Of a stretch of DNA of 34,402 nt, positions 7,807 through 16,262 are shown piece after piece (the stretch's first letter is position 1; the number at the start of each line of letters is the position of its first letter). The notes under the pieces are model-generated. The model did not search any database, was not told the DNA's origin, and worked only from the letters and a program-made list of their open reading frames with translations. This DNA comes from UBA1268 sp965662195 (GTDB lineage: Bacteria; Planctomycetota; Planctomycetia; Pirellulales; UBA1268): assembly GCA_965662195.1 (NCBI GenBank), contig CBFIHA010000036.1, positions 1 to 34,402 of the forward strand, given 5' to 3'. A program made the position numbers and the translations under genes.

Positions 7807-8796
7807 ATGCTCGAGTGTCGGTATCAGCCTGGACGGTGGAGGTGGCTTGATGCCTCCCGGTCAATTGTGGCGGCTGTGTCGTTTGCGGCGATGCTGCCGG
7901 CCGCCGGGGCAGCGTCTGAAACGGGCATTGCCACCGCCATCGAGCAGCTGGGAGCAGAACAGTTTGCTGCCCGCGAGGCGGCCTCCCAGCGGTTGGCGGC
8001 AGCGGGAGCCGCGGCGGTCGAGCCGCTGGTTGCGGCGGCGGCGGGAGCCGACCCTGAACGGGCCCTGCGGGCGGTCGATATTCTGCGGCAACTACTTGCC
8101 CGCGACGATGCCGAGTTGGCGGCTGCTGCCGAGGCCGGCCTCGAGACCCTTGCCGGCCGGCATGATCTGGCCATCGCCCAGCGGGCTGAAGTGGCGCTCG
8201 ACTTCCACGATGCCGCGCAGGCGGTCTCCGCCCGGGAGATGCTTGAGCAACTGGGGGCGGTCTTTGACGAGGCCGGCCCCTTCGGTCTGCGGGTCGAAAT
8301 CGATGAGAACTGGCGGGGAGACAGCCGAGCCCTCCGGCTGCTGACCCGGCTGCGTCAGCTCACCTACGTGAGTTTTCATGGGGTGCGGCTCGAGGAGAAG
8401 GATGCCCTAACCCTCAGCCGGCTGCGGCGGCTTGAACGAATCGACCTGTTCGGTGCCGGCTTTTCGGACGAGGTTGTCACCGACCTGCAGCAGCGGTTGC
8501 CCGGAGCCGAAATCGATGTTCGCAAGGGGGGCAAGCTGGGCATCGCCGGAGCGCCGCTGATCGGCCAGTGCCTGGTCAGCGGTGTGCAGGCCGGCTCAGC
8601 TGCGGACAAGGCGGGCCTGCGGCCACAGGACATCATCGTTGAAATTGACGGTCAGCCGGTCCCCGACTTCAACGTCTGCACCCAGCTGATTGGCCGGCAC
8701 GGGCCCGGCGACAAGGTCGAGCTGCTGGTCGAGCGGCGGCAGCCCAATGGTGCCGCCAATCGTTTCCGCCAAACGGTGGAACTGGGCGGCTGGTAG
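7807..8796 (+). CDS. Secreted or membrane-anchored PDZ-domain protein with HEAT-like N-terminus
   Basis: A 329-residue protein. Residues about 18-37 form a hydrophobic export signal or anchor. Residues about 40-115 look like HEAT-type helices (EQLGAEQFAAREAASQRL, VEPLVAAAAGADPERALRAVDIL). A middle section resembles leucine-rich-repeat comparisons (LTRLRQLTYVSFHGVRL, LSRLRRLERIDLFGAGF). Residues about 245-325 are a PDZ domain (VSGVQAGSAADKAGLRPQDI, then DGQPVPDFN). No protease catalytic motif is present, so it probably recognises or scaffolds exported proteins. ATG 7807 is chosen because the signal segment follows directly; the frame is open 46 codons upstream without export features. cysC follows 69 bases later on the same strand. 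Confidence 0.8.
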   Translation: MLECRYQPGRWRWLDASRSIVAAVSFAAMLPAAGAASETGIATAIEQLGAEQFAAREAASQRLAAAGAAAVEPLVAAAAGADPERALRAVDILRQLLARDDAELAAAAEAGLETLAGRHDLAIAQRAEVALDFHDAAQAVSAREMLEQLGAVFDEAGPFGLRVEIDENWRGDSRALRLLTRLRQLTYVSFHGVRLEEKDALTLSRLRRLERIDLFGAGFSDEVVTDLQQRLPGAEIDVRKGGKLGIAGAPLIGQCLVSGVQAGSAADKAGLRPQDIIVEIDGQPVPDFNVCTQLIGRHGPGDKVELLVERRQPNGAANRFRQTVELGGW

Positions 8797-8865
8797 ACCA
8801 CAGGCTCAGGACACCGGCAGGCGAACCGCAGCCGTTTGTGGGCCGATTGGCAGAAAGGATTCGCA

Positions 8866-9576
8866 ATGGCATCTGATTCCCCGGCCCCTCGGGATGACTC
8901 ATCCGCAGCAGACCACGAACTGGTTGACGTCCGCTGGCACACCGCCTCGGTCAGCCGTTCCGATCGGGAGGCGAGTGCTGGTCACCGGGGCTGCGTGGTC
9001 TGGTTCACAGGGCTGTCAGGCTGCGGCAAAAGCACCCTGGCCAACGCGGTGGACAGCCTGTTGCATGCCCGGGGGCAGCGGAGTTTCGTGCTCGATGGTG
9101 ACAACGTCCGGCATGGCCTGACTGCCTCTCCGGTCCTGCTCGAACCGTGCCACGGGGCGGCCTTTGCCAAACGGTTCGGCCTTGGGTTCGGCCCTGAGGA
9201 CCGGACTGAAAACATCCGCCGCATCGGAGCAGTGGCCGAGCTTTTCGTGCAGGCCGGCATCATTACCCTGACTGCGTTCATCAGTCCGTATCGCCGCGAC
9301 CGTGAAGCCGTACGGGCAATGCTGCCGCAGGGCGACTTTGTTGAGGTTTTCGTCAAGGCGCCGCTGGCTGTTTGCGAAGAGCGGGATCCCAAGGGCCTTT
9401 ATAAGAAGGCCCGGGCCGGTGAGATCAAGGGCTTCACTGGCATCGACGATCCCTACGAAGAGCCGACGGCAGCCGAGCTGGTGGTTGACTCGACTGCCGG
9501 AACACCGCCGGAGCTTGCCGATCGAGTAATTGATTGGCTTGAGCGGGCAGGCATCATCCCGTCAGCAGCCGGCTGA
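8866..9576 (+). CDS. cysC: Adenylylsulfate kinase
   Basis: Phosphorylates adenylyl sulfate (APS) to PAPS in sulfate activation. The 236-residue protein has P-loop GLSGCGKS (49-56), LDGDNVRHGL (77-85), ENIRRIGAVAELF, the FISPYRRDREAVR segment with the conserved serine Ser140, and KGFTGIDDPYEEP. Between HGL and GLGFGPEDR there is an insertion of about 20 residues (86-105) absent from the compact E. coli-type enzyme, where HGLN is followed almost at once by LGFS; I believe this variant is known in some lineages. ATG 8866 follows an AAAGGA Shine-Dalgarno. No cysD or cysN is adjacent. The N-terminal 40 residues exceed the usual start. Confidence 0.93.
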   Translation: MASDSPAPRDDSSAADHELVDVRWHTASVSRSDREASAGHRGCVVWFTGLSGCGKSTLANAVDSLLHARGQRSFVLDGDNVRHGLTASPVLLEPCHGAAFAKRFGLGFGPEDRTENIRRIGAVAELFVQAGIITLTAFISPYRRDREAVRAMLPQGDFVEVFVKAPLAVCEERDPKGLYKKARAGEIKGFTGIDDPYEEPTAAELVVDSTAGTPPELADRVIDWLERAGIIPSAAG

Positions 9577-9597
9577 AGCCGGTGGCACATTCAGCGG

Positions 9598-10128
9598 TTA
9601 CGGCGTTGGCCCGATCAGCTCCACCAGATTGCCGTCGGGATCCTTGACGCAGGTCAGCGACATTCCGGGGGCCAGGTTCTGCGGTAGTGTGACCGGAGAC
9701 TTCGCCAGTGGCTTCACGCCGATTTTTTCCAGGCGGGCCAGGGCTGCCGCGGTGTCGGCCACCATGATCGTCAGATAGCGGAATCCGGTGTGGGAGTGGA
9801 TGAAGGTGTTGTCACCGGTCCGGGGTTTGGTGCCGGCCACCTGCATCAGTTTGAGCTTCGTGGCGGTGGGCCCGTCACCAAGCACGAGGACGCGGACACT
9901 CAGCGGCTTGTTGTCGGTTAGGCCGGCTGCCCCGGCAAGTTCGGCTGACACGTCGAACCCTTTGAGTTCTTGAAAACCGACCCCTGCAGTGTAGAAACGG
10001 ACTGAGGCATCCAGGTCACTAACGACGGTACCGAGGTCGATCGTGGTGCGGGGAAAGTTGGCCGGCTCAGCAGCGGTGGTGAGGCTGGTAGCCGTGGCGA
10101 TGAAGAGGATGGCGAGGGGGCGAAACAT
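9598..10128 (-). CDS. Exported VOC-superfamily (glyoxalase-fold) protein
   Basis: A 176-residue protein with a signal peptide (MFRPLAILFIATATSLTTAA) followed by one vicinal-oxygen-chelate domain. It begins TTIDLGTVVSDLDASVRFY, continues with FRYLTIMVADTAAALARLEK, and ends DPDGNLVELIGP with the usual metal-ligand glutamate. Export is less usual for this fold, which is mostly cytoplasmic; the reaction cannot be assigned. ATG 10128 has a Shine-Dalgarno AGGAG at 10136-10140. The frame stays open upstream through the repeat array, but that part translates hairpin repeats. It lies downstream of rpoD on the same strand and ends convergently with cysC. Confidence 0.82.
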   Translation of the reverse strand: MFRPLAILFIATATSLTTAAEPANFPRTTIDLGTVVSDLDASVRFYTAGVGFQELKGFDVSAELAGAAGLTDNKPLSVRVLVLGDGPTATKLKLMQVAGTKPRTGDNTFIHSHTGFRYLTIMVADTAAALARLEKIGVKPLAKSPVTLPQNLAPGMSLTCVKDPDGNLVELIGPTP

Positions 10129-10210
10129 CAGTGGGCTCCTGTGGGGTTGCTGGGCGAGTTGGCCAGTGTAAATCAGAGGCCAGTTCGCGTCTTGCTGCGG
10201 TGGGAGGTCT

Positions 10211-10420
10211 TTCCGTGAAGCCAGCCGCCGCCAATGAGCACCAGCGGAACGCCACAAACCTTGGCTTTGTGGCATTCCGCCCAAGGAAAGCCGGGCAGGA
10301 AGCCCGGTCTTTCCGTGAAACCAGCCGCCGCCAATGAGCACCAGCGGAAGGATGAAAACCTTGGCTTTTCATCCTTCCGCCCAAGGAAAGTCGGGCAGGA
10401 TGCCCGAGCTTTCCGTGAAG
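10211..10420 (+). repeat. Double-hairpin repeat family 1: two tandem 100-bp units plus a partial third
   Basis: TTCCGTGAA recurs at exactly 10211, 10311 and 10411, giving two 100-bp units and the start of a third. Each unit has a long hairpin (10244-10280 and 10344-10380, centred on CCTTGG) and a GC-rich hairpin (10287-10312 and 10387-10412). Long-hairpin left arms are GGAACGCCACAAA in unit 1 and GGAAGGATGAAAA in unit 2, and each right arm changes to match. The second hairpin also changes in pairs (CCGGGC/GCCCGG versus TCGGGC/GCCCGA). The array fills the gap between the rpoD stop and the VOC gene and may end or process the rpoD transcript. Confidence 0.9.
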
Positions 10421-12049
10421 TCAGTCCAGGAAGCCAGAAAGCTCTTCGCTGCGGGCTGGGGCCTGCAGTTTGCGGACTGCCTTGGCTTCGATCTGCCGGA
10501 TCCGTTCTCGGGTCACCTTGAAGATGTGGCCCACTTCTTCCAGCGTGTAGCTGTAGCCGTCGCCCAGTCCGTAGCGAAGCTTGATGATTTCCCGTTCGCG
10601 ATACGACAGGCTTTTGAGCACCTTGCTGATCCGGTTGCGGAGCATCTCCTGAGCAGCACCAACTGCCGGGTTCTCCGCGCCGGTGTCGGGCAGCAGATCG
10701 CCGAAGTGGCTGTCTTCGCTGTTGCCAACCGGACGGTCGAGGCTGATCGGATAGCGGCTCATTGCCGTCACCCGCCTGGTCTCGTCGACCGGTGTACCGG
10801 CCCGGGCGGCGATCTCTTCGATCGTCGGCTCGCGACCGTATTCTTGCAGCAGTTGGCGGGCGACGTTCCGCACCCGGCTCATGGTCTCGACCATGTGCAC
10901 CGGAATCCGGATCGTCCGGCTCTGATCGGCCACTGCCCGGGTGATCGCCTGCCGAATCCACCAGGTGGCGTAGGTGCAGAACTTGAAGCCGCGGCGGTAC
11001 TCAAACTTGTCGACCGCCCGCATCAGCCCGGCGTTGCCTTCCTGGATCAGGTCGAGGAACGACAGGCCCCGGTTGCGGTACTTTTTGGCGATCGACACCA
11101 CGAGCCGCAGGTTGCCCTCTGAAAGGCCGCGTTTGGCCTTCTGGTAGCGGGCAAAGATCTCGTTGATCTCGTCCATCCGCCGCTTCAGGCTTCGCGGTGT
11201 CTCCTGGCAGGCCTTGAGGATCGCCCGGTACTCGTCCACCAAATGGTGCCGAGCCGAGGGCGGCTGCTTGGTTCGTTTGTGGGCATCGATTTTGGTCTTC
11301 AGTTCCTTGAGGCGGCTGACAAACCCGTTGAGCGTCGGGATCATCGTCTCGATCCGCTGGGTGCGCAGGCCGAGTTCCTCGATCAGGCGGACGCACCGCT
11401 TGCGGCGGCGACCCAGCCGACCCCAGGCCCGGCGACGGTCACCCATCTTGGCCCGCTTCGACAGGGCGGTGCGGTAGTCGGCCTTGTTCTGCCGGATCAG
11501 TACTTCGAGTGTCCGCAGGTTGTGCGGCAGCCGACCGAGAATCTGCTCCTTCTCAAGCCGATCCGTCACCGAGACCTGTACCGTTCGGTCGAAGGGGAGT
11601 TCACCGCGATGAACCCGAGCCAACACCTTGAAGGCGTTCAGGCAGACGTACTCACACTCCAGCAGTTTGGCACGGAACTGGGCCCGCGTGGTTTCAATCT
11701 GCCGGGCCAGGTAAATTTCCTGTGCGCGGGTGAGCAGGGGAATTTCACCCATTTGCGTCAGATACATCCGCACCGGATCGTCCGACCAATTTTCGACCTG
11801 CTCGGCCAGCATGTCGTCGTTGTCGTTGTCGGCAGTGTCAAGCTGGGCCGAGGCGTTGGCTTTGGTGCCACTCCCTCCGGCATTCAGCCGACGGTCGTTG
11901 TCGGAGTCTTCCAGATTCGCCCCATCGACATCATGTTCGAGGATCGCGTCGGCCTCTTCGTCATCGGCGACCTTGTCACCAAGTTCCTCCACCTCCTGGG
12001 GGCGGCTGACCACGTCATCTTCAAGTTCGTCCAAGAGCGAGTCGTACAA
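10421..12049 (-). CDS. rpoD: Primary RNA polymerase sigma factor (sigma-70)
   Basis: A 542-residue sigma factor. The first 90 residues are acidic and Asp/Glu/Asn-rich (region 1.1-like). Region 1.2 starts at DDPVRMYLTQMGEIPLLT (about 91-108). A long variable region of about 180 residues precedes region 2 (GNLRLVVSIAKKYRNRGLSF, DLIQEGNAGLMRAVDKFEY, FCTYATWWIRQAITRA). Region 3 follows, and region 4 near the end has LSYREREIIKLRYGLGDG and VTRERIRQIEAKAVRKLQ. All parts of a group 1 or closely related sigma-70 are present; FCTYATWW replaces the commoner FSTYATWW. The start is TTG 12049 with a well-placed GGAG, and no ATG lies before region 1.2 except deep in the acidic part. The stop codon directly abuts the repeat array. 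Confidence 0.93.
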   Translation of the reverse strand: MYDSLLDELEDDVVSRPQEVEELGDKVADDEEADAILEHDVDGANLEDSDNDRRLNAGGSGTKANASAQLDTADNDNDDMLAEQVENWSDDPVRMYLTQMGEIPLLTRAQEIYLARQIETTRAQFRAKLLECEYVCLNAFKVLARVHRGELPFDRTVQVSVTDRLEKEQILGRLPHNLRTLEVLIRQNKADYRTALSKRAKMGDRRRAWGRLGRRRKRCVRLIEELGLRTQRIETMIPTLNGFVSRLKELKTKIDAHKRTKQPPSARHHLVDEYRAILKACQETPRSLKRRMDEINEIFARYQKAKRGLSEGNLRLVVSIAKKYRNRGLSFLDLIQEGNAGLMRAVDKFEYRRGFKFCTYATWWIRQAITRAVADQSRTIRIPVHMVETMSRVRNVARQLLQEYGREPTIEEIAARAGTPVDETRRVTAMSRYPISLDRPVGNSEDSHFGDLLPDTGAENPAVGAAQEMLRNRISKVLKSLSYREREIIKLRYGLGDGYSYTLEEVGHIFKVTRERIRQIEAKAVRKLQAPARSEELSGFLD

Positions 12050-12729
12050 GGCAGAACTCCTTCGGTTTCCTGCGGCCTACAAAACAAAATTGGGATCGCT
12101 GCGTGGGCGGTGCCGTGAGCCGCGACCGCCGGCAGCATTTCAATGGTGGTGTATCAAGGGGAGGGGCGGGTGGCCGGGGGGCGTGGGCCGTCGGCCAGAC
12201 GGCGGCAGTGGTCGCCCGGGATCACTGCCAATGCAATCATCATTCGCGTGGACGTCAGTGTGATTCAAGTCGCGGACAAGTCCAGTGGGGGAAAAAAGCA
12301 GCGATTTTTGCGGGCCGGGGAGACCTGGGAGGATCGGGCAATCGGTCCGCTGGGGTTGTGGGGTCGGATGATCCGCCGGCCGGCCACCGCAGGCAGCCGA
12401 ATCGGGACGGGGAGGAGGAGTTGGGGGACGAGTTTCTCGCGCGGATCGCCGCGGACCGCTGGGCCGCTGACAGAGTATGCCGCCGGCAATGGCGAAAGGC
12501 CAACTTTTCCCGTGTCAAACGGCGCGCAAAATAGTGGTCGTGCCACCGGCGGTGGTAAAACAGTACGGCGGGAGCGGCTTTAGCAGGCTGCTGAAGGAGC
12601 CTGCCGTGGATGGATCCGCCGACCGGCGTCCTGGAAGGCGTCGGTGTTTACGGGGACCGCCCACGTGGCAAATGATCAGGGCCGGCTTTTTCCGCGGACC
12701 GCGGGGTGGCCGAGGGAGGTAAAGGACTC
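12050..12729. other. Long divergent intergenic region
   Basis: These 680 bases separate the rpoD start (minus strand) from the zinc-ribbon gene (plus strand). Open frames on both strands have no ribosome-binding site and compositionally odd translations, so I call no gene. It presumably holds the rpoD promoter(s). A TTGACA on the minus strand near 12510-12518 has no convincing -10 partner at 16-18 bases. No terminator or known RNA motif was recognised. Confidence 0.55.
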
Positions 12730-13257
12730 GTGAAAAAATATCTTCTGAAATGTTCGTGCGGAGCGACGGTCCCCGTCGGTGTCGGGCAGGCCGGCGGTCA
12801 GGCTGCCTGCAGCAGTTGCCAGGCAACGCTGCCCGTCCCCAAATTACGGGAACTCACCCGCTTGCCGCTGGCTCCAGCGGCTGCTGCCGATGCCCGGCGG
12901 GGCTGGGGGCTGTTCCAGGGCATGCTGCTGGCCGGCGGACTGGTCGCCCTCTTATCGTGGGGGGCGGCAGGCTGGCTGGGCCGAACGGTCGCGTCGCCGG
13001 TCGATCCCGAGGCGATCCGGCAGAATGTTGCCCAGCAGACCGACGCCCAGATCTACGAGGCCTGGAAGAAGCATTTCTCAGTCACCACCGTTTCCCGTCC
13101 CCAGATGGTGATCGAGAAGCGATTCGAGCAGCAGACTTTTCTGCGCCGAGGCATGGCCCTGGCCTTGGCCGGCCTGGGTGCGGCTGGGGCTGCAGTCGGT
13201 CTCGCTGGCGGGATCGGGCTCATCCGGCGGCGGCAGACTCCTGCCACAGTCGGCTAG
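12730..13257 (+). CDS. Zinc-ribbon, two-helix membrane protein, unknown function
   Basis: A 175-residue protein starting at GTG 12730 behind a good GGAGGT. The N-terminus has a zinc-ribbon-like set of cysteines, CSC at 8-10 and CSSC at 27-30. A first transmembrane helix lies at about residues 62-85 (GMLLAGGLVALLSWGAAGWL) and a second near the C-terminus (AGLGAAGAAVGLAGGIGLI), ending in a basic RRRQ. Between them is a soluble segment (QTDAQIYEAWKKHFSVTTV). I do not recognise the family. The metal site and both ends probably face the cytoplasm, with the middle loop outside; this is inferred from charges. Confidence 0.7.
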   Translation: MKKYLLKCSCGATVPVGVGQAGGQAACSSCQATLPVPKLRELTRLPLAPAAAADARRGWGLFQGMLLAGGLVALLSWGAAGWLGRTVASPVDPEAIRQNVAQQTDAQIYEAWKKHFSVTTVSRPQMVIEKRFEQQTFLRRGMALALAGLGAAGAAVGLAGGIGLIRRRQTPATVG

Positions 13258-13520
13258 AGACTGTCTGAACAGGCTGCCGTTGGCCCGAGAGCGAACTGCT
13301 TTGGCCTCCGGCAAGGACGACGAAGCAGACCGATTTGCAGATTGGGCGATCGAGCCGGACGTAGCCCGGGGGGCGAATGAGCCGCTCGAAGCCAGGTACT
13401 GAGTTTTCAGACAGAGCCTGGGCGGCTGCTGGCCGTAGCCCGCGAACCGCCGGGCGTTTGCGGGGTCGCCCATCCCGAAAAAGCACCTGCCCCGTCAGAA
13501 AGTTCCGCCGGAAGATCCCT

Positions 13521-15041
13521 CTATCGCGATTGCCGAGGGCGGGCGGCCGACCGCTGCTGGCTGCTTGCGTTGTCGGCACCACCGGGTTCGTTCTCGTTCG
13601 GGGTGGGCTCGCGGGTGCCGTCCCGGAATTGCCGCCACTCCTGCCCCATGGCGGTCAGGCCGGCTGACAGCTTGGGAAACAGTGACCGGAGCATTGGCTG
13701 ATCGGCGTCATCCTGGCTGGCTACCGCCTGTTGCTGGGGGGCGGCCGGTGTCCGTTGCTGCGTTCGCTGCTGCGGCTGCCGGGCGGTTTTCCGCGGAATG
13801 CTGCCAGCTGCGGCCTGAAGCTGTTGGGCCGGCTGCTGGCTGCGGTCCAGATCGCGGCGCGGGGTCGCAGACGACGGACTCCCTTGGGACCGGCCGGCTG
13901 CGGCCGACGCTTCTGGCAGTGGCTGAACCCCTTGGCTGCGGGCGGCCTGCTTAGCGGTGGCGGGCGGCTGCGGGCGGGTGAAGGCGTGGTCGACCTGCAG
14001 GGCAATCCGCTCGGGTACCACGAGGTATCGCATCACCTCCGGGCCGGCAGGCGTCGCGACGCCGCTGGCGGCAGCCGGTTGGGCGGCCGGACTGGCGGCC
14101 GGCATCGTGTCGGCAACCGTCTCGGGCTCGGGGGAGACGGCCGCTTCCGCCGGCTGCTGCGGGCTGCCGGCGTCGTCCTGACTAGCCGCGGCCTTTGCGA
14201 GAACGGCGGCGGTCACATCGACCGGTTCGACCGCTGGGGCCACTGGAGCCGCTGGGGTCGGCTCGGTGACGGTCTCCGCCAGCACAGGCTCAGCGTCCGG
14301 CTCGGCGGCCAGCTCAACAGCCGCAGGCTCGGCGGTCGCAGATTCGGTCGCGGTAGGCTCAGGCGTGGGAACCTCCGCGGCAACAACGTCTGTGGCGGCA
14401 GGCTCAGTCGTGGCCATGGACTCCGGCTGGGGCGTCTTGGCCGCGGCGACCGGCTCGGGTGTCGGCGTTACCGACGGTGCCGCTGGCTCGGGATCAGTCG
14501 CTGCCAGTTCAGCCGCGGGAGCCGGCTGGGCCGCCGCCTGTGGCTGCTCAACCGCAGCTGGCACCGGAATCGGTTCCGCCGCCTCGTAGGGAACGAATGC
14601 TGGCGCCGGCCGCGATGGACCCGACTGGACGACCCGCTCGCGCTCGACCTGGGCAGCCGCCGCAATCTGCGGTGCCGGCTCCGGGTTGGCTTGGGCCAGC
14701 TGCAATGACAGGATCGGCTGACCTTCCTGCAGCGGGTGCCGCAGCACCACGTCGTCGAAGGCGGCATCGGACCGCAACGCGGTCGCCGGGAGCATCGCCT
14801 TGGGCCAGTCTTTCAAGGCCACGTCATAGATCGTGACGGGCGATCCCTTCGGTAGCGAGCGGAGGGCGACGAAAATCGGCTCGCTCTCCACCTGGGGAAC
14901 CGATTGGGCCAGATGGACATCAAAGGCCCGATTCACCCCGACGGCCGCCGCAGCACCGGCCAGGAAGGCGGCTGCGAAAACGGTTGTCGCCTTGGGCCGG
15001 TGCTTGTTCGAACCAGTTTTTTGGGTCGCTGTGGTACTCAT
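13521..15041 (-). CDS. SAF-domain protein with long Ala/Pro/Glu-rich region
   Basis: A 506-residue protein. Residues about 18-38 form one hydrophobic helix (TTVFAAAFLAGAAAAVGV), so it is membrane-anchored or exported. Residues about 56-112 resemble a SAF domain as in CpaB/FlgA-type proteins (PIFVALRSLPKGSPVTIYDV, then DVVLRHPLQEGQPIL). The rest is low-complexity: Ala/Pro/Glu/Thr repeats (about 130-320), a short ordered patch (EVMRYLVVPERIALQVDH), then a Gln/Arg-rich tail. Such tails are typical of cell-envelope spacers. No other Flp-pilus genes are adjacent. ATG 15041 is chosen; a GTG ten codons upstream is possible. It follows the lipoprotein gene by 209 bases on the same strand. Confidence 0.68.
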   Translation of the reverse strand: MSTTATQKTGSNKHRPKATTVFAAAFLAGAAAAVGVNRAFDVHLAQSVPQVESEPIFVALRSLPKGSPVTIYDVALKDWPKAMLPATALRSDAAFDDVVLRHPLQEGQPILSLQLAQANPEPAPQIAAAAQVERERVVQSGPSRPAPAFVPYEAAEPIPVPAAVEQPQAAAQPAPAAELAATDPEPAAPSVTPTPEPVAAAKTPQPESMATTEPAATDVVAAEVPTPEPTATESATAEPAAVELAAEPDAEPVLAETVTEPTPAAPVAPAVEPVDVTAAVLAKAAASQDDAGSPQQPAEAAVSPEPETVADTMPAASPAAQPAAASGVATPAGPEVMRYLVVPERIALQVDHAFTRPQPPATAKQAARSQGVQPLPEASAAAGRSQGSPSSATPRRDLDRSQQPAQQLQAAAGSIPRKTARQPQQRTQQRTPAAPQQQAVASQDDADQPMLRSLFPKLSAGLTAMGQEWRQFRDGTREPTPNENEPGGADNASSQQRSAARPRQSR

Positions 15042-15250
15042 TGGTCGTGCCCGCAGAAACGGCGGCAGCACTGCTCAGCATTCCTGGGAAAACGTTCCCG
15101 CTGCAGGCTGTCAAAATTGCGTGGTGAGGCGATCCGCCGTGATTGAAAATGCGCATCGCCACGCCTATCAGTCTGAATCGGCACAACAGGCATGTTGCAA
15201 CCAAGCTGGAGGACAGACAGCCGGTCGAACTACCACGCTTGCCCAGGTTC

Positions 15251-16189
15251 TCAGCCGCCGTCGACCGGGGCGGTGAACATCGGGTCGGTCGTCCGGGCCA
15301 GCAGGCGGATCGCCAGCAGCCGGCGGCCAGCGTGCCGGCCCCGGGGGTCGCGGAAGAAGGCATCGCCAACGGTCGATGAGGGCTGCCCGGCCGAGGCGAT
15401 GATCAGCGTCCCGTCGGCCGGCAGCCGCAGGCTGAGCTCTAGCCGGTCCAACTCGGTCCGCTGCTGCCCGGCCTCGAGTCGGAAGGCACCGTCATCACCG
15501 ATCCAGGTCCGTTCCACCGCCCCATGCCGGATGAGCGGCAGCAACTCGATGTCGGCTCCGCCGTCGGCGGCGGAGCTGACCCGCACGTCGAAAATCGCAC
15601 TGGCGGCCCGATAGGTCTGTCCCGACAGCGACTCGGCATCAGCGCGGCTATCGCGTTCCAGCAGCACCAGTTCAGCGACCCGTGGAGTCGCCACGATTTC
15701 ATTCGCCTGGCCTGTCAGGGTCTGCACGACCCGCCGGACCACCGCCCGATCGGTCGCGAGCGGACTGTCGGCCCGGTCTGCACCGCTGGCATCGGCCGCG
15801 GGGGCCAGCCGCTCGGCCAGCGCGGGGGGGAGCAGGCCGCGAATCAGTCCGACCCGCAGGCCGTTGCCGGCCAGCCGATGCCGCAGGTCGTCGGGCAGGC
15901 ACTGTTCATCAATGAGGTTCCAGAGGTCGGTGCCGAGTTCCGTGTCGTCCTCTTCGTACCGCACGAAGGTCAGTTCCAGGGGGAAGGTCTTCAGCCGGCC
16001 ATCAAGCTCGGTCCGGCCGTTGTTGGCGTCGGCCAGCGACGCAGCCGGTAGCGCGGACGAAACATCCAACCAGCCGGCCGCAAACGGCAGCTGGCAGCCA
16101 CTGGCCAGGCAGACCATGGTCAGGGAAACCACCACGCGGAGTGGCCAGGTCGGGCCAGGGAAACGGCAGCAGTGGTGACGCAGCGGCAT
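15251..16189 (-). CDS. Predicted lipoprotein, unknown function
   Basis: A 312-residue protein with a lipobox-type signal (VSLTMVCLASGC, lipidated cysteine about Cys32). The mature part includes ELTFVRYEEDDTELGTDLW and NLIDEQCLPDDLRHRLAGNG, a central stretch IVATPRVAELVLLERDSRAD, and a beta-rich C-terminus (LELSLRLPADGTLIIASAGQ). I do not recognise the family. The ATG at 16189 puts 22 residues before the hydrophobic core; a later start is possible. It lies 73 bases after purQ and 209 before the SAF-domain gene on the same strand, so it may be read from the purine operon. Confidence 0.7.
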   Translation of the reverse strand: MPLRHHCCRFPGPTWPLRVVVSLTMVCLASGCQLPFAAGWLDVSSALPAASLADANNGRTELDGRLKTFPLELTFVRYEEDDTELGTDLWNLIDEQCLPDDLRHRLAGNGLRVGLIRGLLPPALAERLAPAADASGADRADSPLATDRAVVRRVVQTLTGQANEIVATPRVAELVLLERDSRADAESLSGQTYRAASAIFDVRVSSAADGGADIELLPLIRHGAVERTWIGDDGAFRLEAGQQRTELDRLELSLRLPADGTLIIASAGQPSSTVGDAFFRDPRGRHAGRRLLAIRLLARTTDPMFTAPVDGG

Positions 16190-16262
16190 GGGCGTCCGTT
16201 GGCCTGAGTGCGAGGCAGCGGCAGAAGCGGGTGGGGAAAATAGGATGACCAGCAGCCCGGGG

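Noticed and set aside
10129..10341. Upstream extension of the VOC protein frame
   Set aside because: It translates the hairpin array; a signal peptide and AGGAG define the start at 10128.
10211..10420. CRISPR array
   Set aside because: Only two units of exactly 100 bp, each made of two hairpins with no alternating repeat-spacer pattern, and no cas genes.
12143..12583. 146-codon plus-strand frame in the rpoD upstream gap
   Set aside because: No ribosome site, unnatural Arg/Gly-rich translation and competing frames on both strands.
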